Both the position numbers and the translations under genes were made by a program. Below the pieces are notes generated by a model that had not been told where the DNA came from, made no database searches, and saw only the letters and a program-made list of their open reading frames with translations. DNA of 64,000 nucleotides from JAQVEM01 sp964595565 (lineage in GTDB: Bacteria > Actinomycetota > Humimicrobiia > Humimicrobiales > Humimicrobiaceae): NCBI GenBank assembly GCA_964595565.1, contig CAZQQX010000004.1, positions 18,166 to 82,165 of the forward strand, written 5' to 3'. Numbering within the stretch: the stretch's first letter is position 1; each line of letters starts with the position of its first letter. Below, piece by piece: positions 1 to 9,075 of the stretch.

Positions 1-369
1 GACCATTTTTCTCCAGCCAACGAACCCAAATCTGTTTTTGGGAATCTGACCGAGAAAAAAGTTCTCGGCTACTGTTAAATCTTTTGCAACAGTCAGGTCC
101 TGATAGACAGCACCAATTTGGAGATTCCGGGCAACTATCGGGTCACTAATAATAACTTTTTTACCATCAACAAAGATATCTCCGCTGGTTGGTTGAAGGG
201 CTCCGGTAAGTATCTTAATTAATGTGGACTTACCTGCACCATTCTCACCTACAAGACCATGGATCTGGCCTTCATAAATTTGGAAATCTACATTTTCAAG
301 TGCCAGCACACCGGGGAAATGTTTATAAATTCCTTCCATCCTAACTATTTCTTTATTCTCTAGAACCAC
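1..369 (-). CDS. Sugar ABC transporter ATP-binding protein (RbsA type), 3' part cut by window edge
   Basis: Translating the minus strand gives 123 codons from a GTG at 369-367, one base after the strong ribosome site GGAGGAAACAG. The sequence shows the family's N-terminal start (KHFPGVLALENV), Walker A GENGAGKST, and a Q-loop region reading GAVYQDLTVAKDLTVAENFFLG. This is the first nucleotide-binding domain of the tandem-domain ATPases that energise ribose/xylose-type importers; the rest of the gene lies beyond base 1. It is the second gene after the binding protein at 645-1676 (same strand), so the two should form one importer with a permease outside the window. Family assignment is firm; the substrate is not readable. 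Confidence 0.9.
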   Translation of the reverse strand, partial: MVLENKEIVRMEGIYKHFPGVLALENVDFQIYEGQIHGLVGENGAGKSTLIKILTGALQPTSGDIFVDGKKVIISDPIVARNLQIGAVYQDLTVAKDLTVAENFFLGQIPKNRFGFVGWRKMV

Positions 370-545
370 CTGTTTCCTCCACCCTCAGCCAGGGATAATA
401 GCAATATTGACAAAACTTTTATCGGGCTATTTCTATCCCGGTCTTACTAATATATATGATAATATAAAAAATACAAAACTTTTTTTAACTCAATAATATA
501 CTTAACCGTCTGGTTATAAAAATTACTATGACCTTCTTAACATTA

Positions 546-620
546 TGTATGTTAAACAAACCTGTTTTTATTTACGGGCAATATTTTTTATTGATATTGC
601 CCGTAAATTTTTAACATACA
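546..620 (-). terminator. Nested inverted repeat between binding-protein and ATPase genes
   Basis: Two perfect inverted repeats are nested. Inner arms 571-584 and 594-607 (TTTACGGGCAATAT and its complement) leave a 9-base loop; outer arms 546-555 and 611-620 (TGTATGTTAA and its complement) enclose them. The structure begins 25 bases after the end of the binding-protein gene. On the minus strand it lacks a U-run after the stem, so it is more likely an RNA-stabilising or partial-termination hairpin that lowers ATPase expression relative to the binding protein than a full terminator. Confidence 0.55.
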
Positions 621-644
621 ATGATTTTACATCGTATTTTATTA

Positions 645-1676
645 CTATACGTCTTCTTTCTTCACTACTTTAACGCCGGTATCTACATATTCAGGTACAT
701 CTTCACCATTTAAAGCTTTAACTACTAAATCGCACCCTTTATATCCCATGTTATAAGGATCCTGGACAATTAGAGCTTTAATAACACCTTTTTTCAATGC
801 TTCGATTTCAGCTTCTGAGTCATCAAAAGCTATCACCATGATTTCATCCTGAAGACCTGCCTGTTCAATAGCCAGAGCTATTCCCTCTCCGATATTGTAA
901 TCAATTCCGAAAATACCAATCAGGTCGTCGTAAGCAGTAATAGATTCCTCAGTAGCAGTCATTGCCTCGGCCACTTCATCATTAGTATAACGAGAATGGA
1001 TTACATTAGTGTCCGGAGAAATTTCACTCATACGCTCGTCAAAACCTTCACCTCTGAGCGTGTCTGTATCACATTCTACTACATGCATGATAACTACAGT
1101 TCCTGTTTTTTCTATACCATTAGCATCAAGGGCTTCAACCATTGCATCTGCAGCTGTTCTTCCTCCAGCTTTATTATCTGTTGCCAGATGGCTTACTACG
1201 TCAGTCGGTATAATAGTATCAGTTGTTATAACCGGGATTCCCTGACTCATTGCATTATCTACTGCAGGTACAGCTCCCTCTCCTGACTGAGATGCAACTA
1301 CTATCGCATCGGGTTCGCTGGTCACAACATTTTCTAAAATTGTAATGGCTCCTTCTATATCTGTTTCAGAATCCGGTCCATAAGGGGTAACATTAACATT
1401 CTCATTTTCCCCATCAAACTGTTCCCCTCCATCAAGCATATTCTGCCAGAACTCGGAGTTTACTGATTTAACAACAAGAGCTATTTCTATTGTTTCTTCA
1501 GCTTCTTCTTCTACTTCTTCAGCTACTTCTTCAGCTACTTCTTCAGCTTCTTCTTCTACTTCTTCAGCTGCTTCTTCAGCTGCTTCTTCAGCTTCCTTAC
1601 AGCCGCTGAATGCAAATACTGAAATCATAGATAAACTCAGCACAACGACTACTAACCATAGTAATGATTTTCTCAT
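645..1676 (-). CDS. Sugar ABC transporter substrate-binding lipoprotein
   Basis: The 343-residue product has a lipoprotein signal (MRKSLLWLVVVV... with lipobox FSGC, Cys about 26), then about 35 residues made almost only of Glu and Ala/Val, then a periplasmic-binding-protein type I domain (Peripla_BP_4, ribose/allose family): IALVVKSVNSEFWQNMLDG near the start, and IGIFGIDYNIGEGIALAIEQAG with VIAFDDSEAEIEALKKG in the second lobe. It should be anchored outside the cytoplasmic membrane and hand a sugar to the importer whose ATPase starts at 369. The ATG is preceded by AAAGGAAGATTATAAA. The acidic linker is unusually long. The substrate cannot be assigned from sequence. Confidence 0.92.
   Translation of the reverse strand: MRKSLLWLVVVVLSLSMISVFAFSGCKEAEEAAEEAAEEVEEEAEEVAEEVAEEVEEEAEETIEIALVVKSVNSEFWQNMLDGGEQFDGENENVNVTPYGPDSETDIEGAITILENVVTSEPDAIVVASQSGEGAVPAVDNAMSQGIPVITTDTIIPTDVVSHLATDNKAGGRTAADAMVEALDANGIEKTGTVVIMHVVECDTDTLRGEGFDERMSEISPDTNVIHSRYTNDEVAEAMTATEESITAYDDLIGIFGIDYNIGEGIALAIEQAGLQDEIMVIAFDDSEAEIEALKKGVIKALIVQDPYNMGYKGCDLVVKALNGEDVPEYVDTGVKVVKKEDV
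1493..1595 (-). repeat. Imperfect tandem repeat coding the Glu/Ala linker
   Basis: Repeats of a unit close to TTCTTCAGCTACTTC (plus-strand view) run for about 100 bases inside the binding-protein gene and encode the EEAAEEV-type linker. All units keep the reading frame, so unit gain or loss would change linker length without breaking the gene. Confidence 0.7.
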
Positions 1677-2260
1677 TTTATAATCTTCCTTTCTTTTTGC
1701 TTAAGTCACAAACAGAACATAAAACCGTTGTCCTTAAACATATTTCTTTTATAAACACGTCATTTAGATTATGGGCAACTAAAATATTTAGAGGCAAGTG
1801 ACTTAATACTACATCTCTTTTTTTATCGCCTCTATAATCTTTCTTAACTTCACCTCCCATCTTTCTGCATTTGTTAATTATATAATAAAACAAACCTCAC
1901 TTTTTTTTCTAACCACATTTTTATCAATTATAATAATAAAATGTGATTTTCACCTGTACTCTGGTGTGTACTCTTATGGTAAATTATTACCTCCTCATTC
2001 TGAACAATAAAAAATTTTCTCAATTTCCAAAAAAAGTGAACAAATGTGCAGTATTTAATAATATGTTCAAATATTAAAAAAAAACACTATATTTGTCAAG
2101 TTAAATTATATTTTTATTGGGGTTTTAGTCCGCTTAAGAATGAAACTTCAAAAAAATATATCCGGAAATATAATAATTGCACAGCAAAATTTAGCGTTAT
2201 TTTCAGATGCCATATACAGCGTATTTATTTATTGTATTACGGGTTCTTAATTGCCCCCTT
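1677..2260. other. Long AT-rich intergenic region upstream of the binding-protein gene
   Basis: No gene is supported here. On the minus strand a TATAAT hexamer lies at 1882-1877, about 195 bases before the binding-protein ATG, but no good -35 accompanies it. A strong Shine-Dalgarno-like run (GGGAGGTGAAG, about 1848-1858) precedes no convincing start. A weak 71-codon minus-strand frame and a 77-codon plus-strand frame look like chance. The region probably holds the promoter and leader of the importer operon. Confidence 0.4.
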
Positions 2261-2409
2261 TTATTTTTTCTCGCTCTGACCTTCTACAACCTTTTCTACG
2301 TTTTCCAATAGCTCCCACATGACTTTATTAAAAGCTTCTTCTCCAATCATAATAGCACATATTTTAGTTTTTAAACTGATTAATTGAATAGTGCCACTCT
2401 GGAAAGATT
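2261..2409 (-). pseudogene. Coding-like tail, possible gene remnant
   Basis: The minus strand carries an open frame ending in TAA at 2263-2261, reading ...MIGEEAFNKVMWELLENV followed by EKVVEGQSEKK. Its composition (amphipathic, Glu/Lys rich) looks like a genuine protein C-terminus, not random AT-rich DNA. The longest ATG-initiated piece is 29 codons (from 2350), with no obvious ribosome site. The frame continues upstream towards the 3' end of the metal transporter gene. I do not recognise the protein. It could be a decayed gene tail or a very small gene. Confidence 0.3.
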
Positions 2410-3138
2410 TTAAACAATTTTACTAAACGCTATAAATAGAGCCAGAGCGATTCCTGATAAAAAAGCCAGAATGGAATGCTTTTTCTGATGTGTCTGGGCT
2501 TCAGGCAATAAATGAGACGCTGAGATATAAATTAAAACTCCTACAACAAAGCCGAGGGCCAGACCCAAAATTGAGCTGTTTAATTTATTTATAAATGGGT
2601 AAGCAATAAATGCTCCCAGGGGAGTTGTCAGTGCCGCTACAAAAAGAGCATAAAGCGCTGCTTTTTTCTCCTTGAAGCCTCCTTTTATTAAAATAGAAAA
2701 AGTAATTACTCCCTCTGCAAATTCATGGACCACCAGACCAATGCCCGACAGGAAGCCGGTCAGGATACTCGCGCTAAAAGTCACGGAATAAATAATTCCA
2801 TCTACAAAAGAATGTATCCCTATTCCCTCCACCGCTGTAATACCAAAGGCTATCTCTTTTTGTTTGGTCCTGTATTTTATTAATTGATTACTAAAAAACA
2901 TAAATAAAAACCCTGTTAAAGTAGCATACCCTGCATAGGAGTTCTTGCTTATAGCCTGAGGAAAAGCAATTATCAAAGGAGAAGATATCAAAACCCCGGA
3001 AGCAAAACACATAAAATATACCTTAGCCTTTTCAGCCCATTTTCTATTTTTAAAAATGACCCAGATTCCAATACCATTAACTACTGCTGCGCCAGTAGCA
3101 AAAATCGCAATCCATGCAAATGTGCTGAGCTGTTTCAT
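2410..3138 (-). CDS. ZIP-family metal transporter
   Basis: The 242-residue integral membrane protein has about eight hydrophobic segments and the ZIP hallmarks: HSFVDGIIYS in one helix and VHEFAEGVITF in the next, whose His and Glu/Asp residues form the intramembrane metal site in this family, plus a late SASHLLPEA motif. It should import a divalent cation such as zinc, iron or manganese. I start it at the ATG at 3138, which sits 8 bases after GGGGGGAG; a longer frame to 3201 lacks such a site and would add 21 atypical residues. Both flanks carry short coding-like remnants. No regulator lies nearby. Confidence 0.88.
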   Translation of the reverse strand: MKQLSTFAWIAIFATGAAVVNGIGIWVIFKNRKWAEKAKVYFMCFASGVLISSPLIIAFPQAISKNSYAGYATLTGFLFMFFSNQLIKYRTKQKEIAFGITAVEGIGIHSFVDGIIYSVTFSASILTGFLSGIGLVVHEFAEGVITFSILIKGGFKEKKAALYALFVAALTTPLGAFIAYPFINKLNSSILGLALGFVVGVLIYISASHLLPEAQTHQKKHSILAFLSGIALALFIAFSKIV

Positions 3139-3383
3139 CTTAATTTCTCCCCCCTGTATTGTTAATATTGCACCGCATTTTATTAAATTAAGTCCGGACA
3201 TCTAACACACTATAGCCCCTACAGCACGTATCAAGAGAGCTTCCAATATTTAGATTTTTATTGTATCTTTACCTAAATTATAGACCATTTGTAAAGTCTT
3301 CTTTTTTTTGGTCTTTTTACGGATGAAAACTACCTTACTACAGCTATCTTTTATATGTAATTCTTAATTTTAACTCCTGGTTT

Positions 3384-3524
3384 TTATAATTTAAGTTCGT
3401 ACGGGGATAAACCCATTATTTTTTGCCCTGCCAGAACAACGCCCTCCGAAAAACTACCCGGTAGCAGGGGAGCATAAATAATACTGTCCAATCCTGCTAT
3501 AGCCTTTATTATAAACTTCGCCTG
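3384..3524 (-). pseudogene. Coding-like C-terminal remnant of an unidentified protein
   Basis: A 46-codon minus-strand frame between an upstream TAA and its own TAA (3386-3384) reads in part IIYAPLLPGSFSEGVVLAGQ then KIMGLSPYELKL. It has the balanced composition of an ordinary folded protein, yet no ATG or ribosome site at its head. It lies just downstream of xylulokinase on the same strand. The simplest reading is the last part of a gene whose front has been deleted or has mutated. I cannot name the family. Confidence 0.4.
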
Positions 3525-3588
3525 TTAAGATAAGAATTACAGGATTAAATTAATCTGGAAATCCAGAGTGGAATTTTAAAATAAATTT

Positions 3589-5115
3589 CTAAATAGCGGC
3601 AAGTTCCCTGAAATCGTCTTTAAGATTACTATAAAGCGATTTATATATTTTATAATATCTTAAATATTTTTCTGTATTTTCACTATTTGGACTTGTTTCT
3701 GTAGTTTCTTTTATGATCAAACTTACAGCTTCTCTCACATCATTGTATAATCCAGAACCCACACCCGCTATAATAGCAGCTCCGTAAGCAGGGCCTTCCT
3801 CAACATTTAAAGTTACTATTCTGGTATTAAATATATCAGATATAATCTGACGCCAGAGTTTTGACTTTGCTCCTCCACCAAATAGCACAACTTTATCTGA
3901 ATATATACCCAGCTCCTTCATAATATTCAGGCAGTCTAATTGTGAATAGGATACCCCTTCCATTATCGCTCTTGCAAAATGGCCCGCTCCATGAATATAA
4001 GATATCCCGAAAAACATTCCCCGTGCATAAGGGTCTGAATAAGGGGTCCTCTCACCGGATAGGTACGGTAAGAACAGCAGGCCTTCTGCACCCGGAGACG
4101 CTTTCTCCGCCAGTTTATTCAATAATCCATATCCTGATAATTCACTATTCTCGGAGGCAATCTTATCTAAGATTCCAAAGTTTTCATAATACCACTTGTA
4201 TGACCCTGAAGCAGCCAGAGTCACACCCATAAGATGCCAGGCGCCTTCTACAGCATGGCAAAATGAATGAAGCCTGCCCTCGGGGTCATATGCCGGGGTA
4301 TCTGAATGTGCAAATACAACTCCTGAGGTTCCCAGATAGTCAGAGATTATACCTTCATGTACAATTCCCGAGCCCACTGCACCTGCAGCCTGGTCACCTC
4401 CCCCGCCGACTATAGGGGTCCCCTTCAATATGCCGGTAATTTCCGAACCTTCCCTGGATACATAAGAAGATATTTCCGAAGATTCGAAAACAGGCGGGAG
4501 AAAATCTTTATTTATGGATAATCCGGATATTATCTCATCAGACCATTTTCTATCTCTCACATTAAAAAGAGCGGTGCCGGAAGCATCAGAAACTTCAGTA
4601 GCGTAAGTTCCGGATAATTTGTACCTTATATAGTCTTTAGGAAGCAGTATTTTATTTACTTTCCTGTAGTTTTCCGGTTCAACTTCTGAAAGCCACAATA
4701 TCTTGGGAGCCGTAAAACCTGTAAGGACCTTATTATAAGATAACTTTATGAATTCTTTTTCTCCACCGAAAATATCATAAATCTTATCACACTGGGAAAA
4801 TGTCCTCTGGTCACACCAGAGTAATGCAGGTCTTATCACTTTCCCTTCACTATCCAGAAAAACTGAACCATGCATCTGACCGGTAAGGCCTATTGCCGAT
4901 ATATCATCCGGCCTTACTCCTGATTTTGCCAGAACCTCCCTGGCTGTACATACGGTTGCATCCCACCATAAGTCGGGGTCCTGCTGCGCCCAGCCGGGAT
5001 TGGGGGTTTCCATCCCGTACTCTTTAATTGATGACGAAATAAGCTTTCCTGACCTATCTATTAATATACATTTTGTTGATGTTGTCCCTATATCAAAACC
5101 CATAAGATTACCCAT
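3589..5115 (-). CDS. xylB: Xylulokinase (FGGY family)
   Basis: The enzyme phosphorylates D-xylulose to xylulose 5-phosphate with ATP. The 508-residue length is normal. Visible motifs are the N-terminal phosphate-binding loop MGFDIGTTSTKC, the substrate region GLTGQMHGSVFLD with LLWCDQRT, the mid-protein GGGGDQAAGAVGSG segment containing the catalytic-type Asp, and the C-terminal adenosine loop VVLFGGGAKSKLWRQI. The ATG follows TTGGAG at 7 bases. It is the last gene of the sugar operon, 59 bases after xylose isomerase, so the two form the classical xylose entry into the pentose phosphate pathway. Confidence 0.96.
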   Translation of the reverse strand: MGNLMGFDIGTTSTKCILIDRSGKLISSSIKEYGMETPNPGWAQQDPDLWWDATVCTAREVLAKSGVRPDDISAIGLTGQMHGSVFLDSEGKVIRPALLWCDQRTFSQCDKIYDIFGGEKEFIKLSYNKVLTGFTAPKILWLSEVEPENYRKVNKILLPKDYIRYKLSGTYATEVSDASGTALFNVRDRKWSDEIISGLSINKDFLPPVFESSEISSYVSREGSEITGILKGTPIVGGGGDQAAGAVGSGIVHEGIISDYLGTSGVVFAHSDTPAYDPEGRLHSFCHAVEGAWHLMGVTLAASGSYKWYYENFGILDKIASENSELSGYGLLNKLAEKASPGAEGLLFLPYLSGERTPYSDPYARGMFFGISYIHGAGHFARAIMEGVSYSQLDCLNIMKELGIYSDKVVLFGGGAKSKLWRQIISDIFNTRIVTLNVEEGPAYGAAIIAGVGSGLYNDVREAVSLIIKETTETSPNSENTEKYLRYYKIYKSLYSNLKDDFRELAAI

Positions 5116-5174
5116 AGATCAACTCCAAAAAACAGAACATTTTAATAAAAACTATTTGTTTATAAAACTTTTTA

Positions 5175-6494
5175 CTACACGCCCGTTATGTATTCATTTA
5201 GCAAACTTTCCAGATACTCCTGCATACCTGAAGGATTATCAATATCTTTCAATCCAAGTGCATATTTTTCCAGGGATTTAAAGTCAGCTCGTTTTTCCAG
5301 AATTTCTTTACCTATTCCAGCATTGTAGCTTTCATACCTTTTTGAAATAAACTTTTCAAAAACACCGTCATCCAGTATCTTCTGCGCTGCCTTCAGACCC
5401 TTTGCAAAACTATCCATTCCTGCCACATGAGCATAAAATATATCTTCAGGTTTATAGGAAGGCCTTCTTACTTTCGCATCAAAATTCAATCCTCCCTTTT
5501 CAAAGCCTCCCATTTTTAATATTTCATACATACAGAGTGTTGTTATATACAAGTCAGTCGGAAACTGGTCTGTATCCCATCCCAGTAACATATCGCCCTG
5601 ATTAGCATCCACCGAACCCAGCATCCCATTTATTCTGGCCACTCTTAAATCATGCTGAAAAGTATGCCCCGCAAGAGTTGCATGGTTTGCTTCTACATTA
5701 AACTTAAAGTTATCTTCCAGTCCGTATGACTTTAAAAAAGCCATCGACGTTGCTACATCAAAATCATATTGATGTTTTGTGGGCTCTTTTGGTTTTGGTT
5801 CAATTAAAAATTGGCCATCAAACCCTATTTCTTTTGCATAATCCACTGCCATTCTTAAAAAGTATGCCAGATTATCCAGTTCCAGCTTCATATCTGTATT
5901 CAGTAGAGTTTCATAACCTTCTCTACCTCCCCAAAACACGTAATTTTCACCACCGAGTTCCCTGGTTACCTCTAGAGCTTTCTTTACCTGCGCTGCCGAG
6001 TAGGCAAAAACATCTGCATTGCAGCTGGTTGAGGCCCCGTGCATAAATCTATATCTATAAAACAGATTAGCTGTACCCCATAGTATTTTAATTCCTGTAT
6101 CTGCCATCATCTTTTTTATTAAAGAAACTATTTTATCCAGATTTCTGTTAGTCCCGGCCAGGGTATCGCCTTCCGGGGCTATGTCCCTGTCATGGAAGCA
6201 GAAGTATTTAATCCCCAGCTTTTGCATAATTTCAAAAGCTGCGTACACTTTCTCTTCTGCTACTTTCATCGGGTTCGAAAAATCCTTCCAGGGGCGTACC
6301 CATGTCCCCTCTCCAAATATATCAGTTCCTTCGGCACACATGGTATGCCAGTACGCCATGGAGAATTTAAGTTGCTCACTCATTCTCCTTTCACCAACCA
6401 CTTCATCAGCATTATAATGCCTGAAGTATAAGCCGCTTTTTAGTTTATCGTCTGTGAACTCTACTTTTTTTACCTGTGGAAAATATTCTTTCAT
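5175..6494 (-). CDS. xylA: Xylose isomerase
   Basis: The enzyme interconverts D-xylose and D-xylulose with divalent metals in a TIM barrel. The 439-residue product has the class II form with signature KYFCFHDRDIAPEG (His101, Asp104 of the substrate/proton-relay site) and the metal segment FLIEPKPKEPTKHQYDFD, then NVEANHATLAGHTFQHDL and SVDANQGDMLLGWDTDQFP. I place the start at the ATG at 6494, 5 bases after a GGGGG ribosome site; a 4-residue longer version starts within that site. It precedes xylulokinase in the same operon. Confidence 0.97.
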   Translation of the reverse strand: MKEYFPQVKKVEFTDDKLKSGLYFRHYNADEVVGERRMSEQLKFSMAYWHTMCAEGTDIFGEGTWVRPWKDFSNPMKVAEEKVYAAFEIMQKLGIKYFCFHDRDIAPEGDTLAGTNRNLDKIVSLIKKMMADTGIKILWGTANLFYRYRFMHGASTSCNADVFAYSAAQVKKALEVTRELGGENYVFWGGREGYETLLNTDMKLELDNLAYFLRMAVDYAKEIGFDGQFLIEPKPKEPTKHQYDFDVATSMAFLKSYGLEDNFKFNVEANHATLAGHTFQHDLRVARINGMLGSVDANQGDMLLGWDTDQFPTDLYITTLCMYEILKMGGFEKGGLNFDAKVRRPSYKPEDIFYAHVAGMDSFAKGLKAAQKILDDGVFEKFISKRYESYNAGIGKEILEKRADFKSLEKYALGLKDIDNPSGMQEYLESLLNEYITGV

Positions 6495-6573
6495 AAAAAC
6501 CCCCATTTGAATTAATAATATACCTTCCTGATAAATATCATTTTTTATAAATTTTTAAATATAACCTTATCTT

Positions 6574-7563
6574 TTATTTATTCTTTAATGCATCATCAAA
6601 TGCAGCAGAACTCGGTGAAATATTTATTTCTTTAACAAAATCGTAAGCCTCTGTTGCACCTCTTAACCTATCCATACCCGAATCTTCCCATTCCACAGAA
6701 AGCGGGCCCTCATAACCTATTTGATTTAATTCACGAATAATTGAAGAAAAGTCCACATCTCCCCTTCCTGGAGAACGGAAATTCCACCCTCTTCTTGTAT
6801 CGCCAAACTCAAGGTGTGAACCAAGAATACCGTTTAGCCCATCAAGAGTTACAGAGACATCTTTTATATGCACGTGATAAATTCTATCCGGAAGTTCTCT
6901 TATAAAAAGATGTGGTTTCATACCCTGCCAGAGAAGATGGCTCGGGTCAAAATTAATTCCCAGAGTCTTTCTATAGTTAAAAGCCTTAAGAAGTTTTACA
7001 AGTGTATAATAATCAAATGCTATTTCGGTAGGGTGCACTTCCAGTGCAAATTTTATACCATATTTGTCCATTTCATCAAAAAGTGGCGACCACCTTTCTA
7101 CTATGGTATTAAAACCTTCCTCTATCATCTCTTCTGAAGTCTGTGGGAACGAATACCAGTAATTCCATATAGGTGAGCCTAAAAATCCTGTTAAAATTTT
7201 GATATCGAGATTATTCGCAGCCTGAATAGTATAACTTACCTGCTGTATGCTCCACTCTCTTATTGCTTCCGGGTCATCGGCGACATCAGAAGCCGCAAAA
7301 CCCTTATGCCTTTTATCTATTACATCGCCCACAAGCTGACCTGTTAGATGCATGCCAATTGCCCATGCCTGAAGATTATACTTTTTTAAAGTTTCTTTAA
7401 TTTCCTTTATATACTCTTTATCTTCTACAGCTTTCCGGGAATTTAAATGATTTCCCCATGCTGCAATTTCCACACCCTCATAGCCTATGCCAGAAGCTAT
7501 TTTACATATCTCGTCAAATGTCAGGTCTGCCCACTGCCCTGTAAATATTGTAATCGGTCTCAT
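6574..7563 (-). CDS. Sugar phosphate isomerase/epimerase family TIM-barrel protein
   Basis: The 329-residue AP-endonuclease-2-like (xylose-isomerase-like) TIM barrel shows FDEICKIASGIGYEGVEIAAWG at the start, metal-site segments KFALEVHPTEIAFDYYT (Glu), GINFDPSHLLWQG (Asp/His), YHVHIKDV (His) and a closing GPLSVEWEDSGMD (Glu), so the usual metal ligands are present. Relatives epimerise or isomerise keto-sugars, and in some glycoside pathways act on 3-keto intermediates made by Gfo/Idh/MocA dehydrogenases. It lies between such a dehydrogenase (upstream) and xylose isomerase (downstream). The exact reaction is unknown. ATG follows GAGAGGTGATTGGATA. Confidence 0.85.
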   Translation of the reverse strand: MRPITIFTGQWADLTFDEICKIASGIGYEGVEIAAWGNHLNSRKAVEDKEYIKEIKETLKKYNLQAWAIGMHLTGQLVGDVIDKRHKGFAASDVADDPEAIREWSIQQVSYTIQAANNLDIKILTGFLGSPIWNYWYSFPQTSEEMIEEGFNTIVERWSPLFDEMDKYGIKFALEVHPTEIAFDYYTLVKLLKAFNYRKTLGINFDPSHLLWQGMKPHLFIRELPDRIYHVHIKDVSVTLDGLNGILGSHLEFGDTRRGWNFRSPGRGDVDFSSIIRELNQIGYEGPLSVEWEDSGMDRLRGATEAYDFVKEINISPSSAAFDDALKNK

Positions 7564-7608
7564 TATCCAATCACCTCTCTTAAAAATTATATTTTTATAA
7601 CTTAAAAA

Positions 7609-8787
7609 CTATTCCATATCCACCCATATGCTTCCTTTATTCATGCTCTCAACACTTTTTGAAATAAATCTTACTCCATCAACACCCGCATCTATAGTAG
7701 GATAACCTGCCCTGGATTCATCTACTTCCTCACCGGAAATCTTCTTCAGCATGGCATCTGCAAATGCTGAATAAATATTTGCAAAAGCTTCAAAATAACC
7801 TTCGGGATGCCCTGCCGGAATTCTGGAAAATGCTGCTGCATCAGGAGAAATATACCCTGTTCCTCTGGAATAAATCTGTGGCGGCTGGCCTTTTTTTACT
7901 ACCCTGAGATAGTTACAATTTTCCTGCTCAAATTCTATGGAACCTTTTGTCCCGAATATGCGAACTTTTAAAGCATTGTCATAACCTATAGCCACCTGGG
8001 AACACCAATAACATCCACTTGCTCCATTATTATATTTCAATAATATTTCAGCATTGACATCCAGCTTTCTTCCAGAACCAAATATATCAAGATTTGCAAT
8101 CAGCTTCTTTATCCTCAGGCCTGTTATAAAACTAACCATATTTTCTATATGACTTCCAATATCGCCAACACAATTAGACCTGCCGGCCTGACCGGGGTCA
8201 GTTCTCCATTTCGCCTGTTTATTGCCTTCATTCTCTACAGTATCTATCAACCAGTCCTGTGGATATTCACCCATTACAACACGTATATCTCCAATATCTC
8301 CTCTCTGCACTATTGCCCGTGCCTCTTTTGCCATAACATGGCCTGTATAAGTGTATGTTACAGCAAAAAGACATTTATTTGTTTTAGCCAGTTCTTTGAG
8401 CTCCAGCGCCTTATTGATATCTGTGGTTAATGGCTTTTCACATACCACGCTTATTCCATTCTCCAGAAATTTTTTCGCTATGTCGTAATGCAAAAAATTA
8501 GGTGTAACTATCACTACAAAATCTATTCCATCCGGACGATTGGCCTCTTCTTCAGCCATCTCCTGATAAGTGGAATAAACACGATTCTTATCAAGCCCGA
8601 GTTTATCACCTGTTTCAACACTCTTATCTTTTGAAGAAGAGAATGCCCCGGCTACAATTTTAATTTTCCCATCAAGCGCGATTGCCCTTCTATGGACATC
8701 TCCTATAAAAGAATCAGGGCCACCGCCTACCATGCCATATTTGAGCACATTAATCACCGCAGAATCTTTACTCGGTTTTATTGACAT
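7609..8787 (-). CDS. Gfo/Idh/MocA family NAD(P)-dependent sugar dehydrogenase
   Basis: The 392-residue product has an N-terminal Rossmann fold (YGMVGGGPDSFIGDVHRRAI), the family's VCEKPLTTD motif whose Lys lies by the nicotinamide and substrate, and a C-terminal alpha/beta substrate domain with NCVGDIGSHIENM. Members oxidise a sugar or inositol hydroxyl, often at C3 of a glycoside. I start at the ATG at 8787, which has AGGGGTGG 5 bases upstream; the in-frame GTG nine bases earlier lies inside that ribosome site. It is one of two different dehydrogenases in the operon; this one lies next to the isomerase/epimerase. Confidence 0.88.
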   Translation of the reverse strand: MSIKPSKDSAVINVLKYGMVGGGPDSFIGDVHRRAIALDGKIKIVAGAFSSSKDKSVETGDKLGLDKNRVYSTYQEMAEEEANRPDGIDFVVIVTPNFLHYDIAKKFLENGISVVCEKPLTTDINKALELKELAKTNKCLFAVTYTYTGHVMAKEARAIVQRGDIGDIRVVMGEYPQDWLIDTVENEGNKQAKWRTDPGQAGRSNCVGDIGSHIENMVSFITGLRIKKLIANLDIFGSGRKLDVNAEILLKYNNGASGCYWCSQVAIGYDNALKVRIFGTKGSIEFEQENCNYLRVVKKGQPPQIYSRGTGYISPDAAAFSRIPAGHPEGYFEAFANIYSAFADAMLKKISGEEVDESRAGYPTIDAGVDGVRFISKSVESMNKGSIWVDME

Positions 8788-9075
8788 AAGAACCACCCCT
8801 TTTATATTAATAATTGTTATCAGTTATTTAAACCTGAGTAATACAGTATAATTGCTAACTGATTAACCATAAAATTTTACTTCTATTTCAAAGAGTTATA
8901 ATCTAATAATTATTACCCCTTCCTGTATTTCCAGACCGCTCAAATAAGTATTAAAATATTTTTTTATTATTTACAGCCGTCATTTACAACTGAATTTCAA
9001 TATATCTATCTTTGCAAGTTTTCCGATATTTTTTTATTTATTTATCTATATATTCCATTTATCTATATTATTATC

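Noticed and set aside
1678..1893. 71-codon minus-strand open frame upstream of the binding-protein gene
   Set aside because: Composition is unlike the neighbouring proteins, with several Cys, no domain and no good ribosome site; it fills a probable leader region.
2046..2279. 77-codon plus-strand open frame
   Set aside because: AT-rich, aromatic-rich translation with no ribosome site; it runs antisense into the better-supported minus-strand tail.
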